A stretch of DNA of 55,506 nt, taken from NCBI GenBank assembly GCA_009731375.1, contig BJOX01000356.1, positions 171,889-227,394 of the forward strand, written 5' to 3'. This document shows, piece by piece, positions 52,111-55,506 of the stretch (position 1 is its first letter; every line of letters begins with the position of its first letter). Source of the stretch: Paulinella micropora. Its lineage: Eukaryota > Cercozoa > Imbricatea > Euglyphida. The notes beneath the pieces were generated by a model that did not search any database, was not told the DNA's origin, and saw only the letters and a program-made list of their open reading frames with translations. Made by a program: the position numbers and the translations under genes.

Positions 52111-52242
52111 GTGACAATGTCACATCCTGGCCACCGTTTCGAATCAGAAAGGCGAAGCTATACCTGTTTTACCGTATCACGTCAAAGTATGCGGGCCGGT
52201 CGGTCGCGTGTTGTATTCGTTTGAATCAAGTCAGCACACGAC

Positions 52243-55491
<3,249 letters not shown>

Positions 55492-55506
55492 GGGGGGGGG
55501 GGGGGA

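Overview
The window is a draft scaffold of a eukaryotic nuclear genome, not a prokaryotic replicon. It holds nested transposable elements, long microsatellites, a gene with spliced exons and microsatellite-filled introns, and N gaps. The host cannot be named from sequence alone. A protist or alga is my first guess and an invertebrate remains possible.

The core is a polinton (Maverick-type endogenous DNA virus) at 6241-30847. It has about 145-bp terminal inverted repeats (6241-6385 and 30704-30847) flanked by the same 6-bp duplication, GTGAGT. On the + strand, left to right, it carries an AP2/zinc-finger-like protein, small ORFs, a broken protein-primed DNA polymerase B and an exonuclease X C-terminal-like protein. 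On the - strand it carries a fibre-like protein, major capsid protein, penton, a basic/coiled-coil core-like protein running into an adenain-like protease, a small pX-like protein, an FtsK/HerA packaging ATPase and a tail-fibre-like repeat protein. Its right end has an acidic protein, an integrase (INT-A), a GC-richer antisense ORF and a coiled-coil protein.

The polinton sits in the 3' untranslated region of a Ty1/copia element on the - strand: pol remnants lie at 30893-32290 and a candidate LTR at 1924-3483. The polinton was itself hit by a tyrosine-recombinase (DIRS/Ngaro/PAT-like) retrotransposon at 14546-22695, which splits the penton gene. That element has gag, RT and YR pieces and split terminal repeats in an A1-body-B-A-B-A-B layout.

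Downstream, 33.4-34.2 kb is a solitary terminal repeat of the same retrotransposon family. From 35.3 to 42.0 kb lie two more partial polinton right-end modules (B and C). Each has an integrase, an antisense ORF and a coiled-coil protein; B also keeps the start of a fibre gene and the acidic-protein gene. From 42.4 to 45.1 kb is a second YR recombinase. From 45.1 to 48.6 kb are chimeric short contigs with unrecognised coding pieces. From 48.6 to 52.1 kb is a second YR-retrotransposon gag with a CCCH-type finger. From 52.2 kb to the end is a probable multi-exon gene with a six-fold 186-bp Ser-coding repeat and zinc-ribbon exons.

Assembly quality limits interpretation. Several segments are repeated almost identically across 10-N gaps (1494-4168/4179-6851; 39341-39821/43451-43931; 42312-43440/43942-45070; 48862-50481/50493-52110), which looks like unmerged contig ends. 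Many genes are broken by single-base frameshifts, some probably sequencing errors. True nonsense codons of all three kinds, a lost catalytic Asp, a polymerase deletion and the retrotransposon insertion show that the elements have also decayed.
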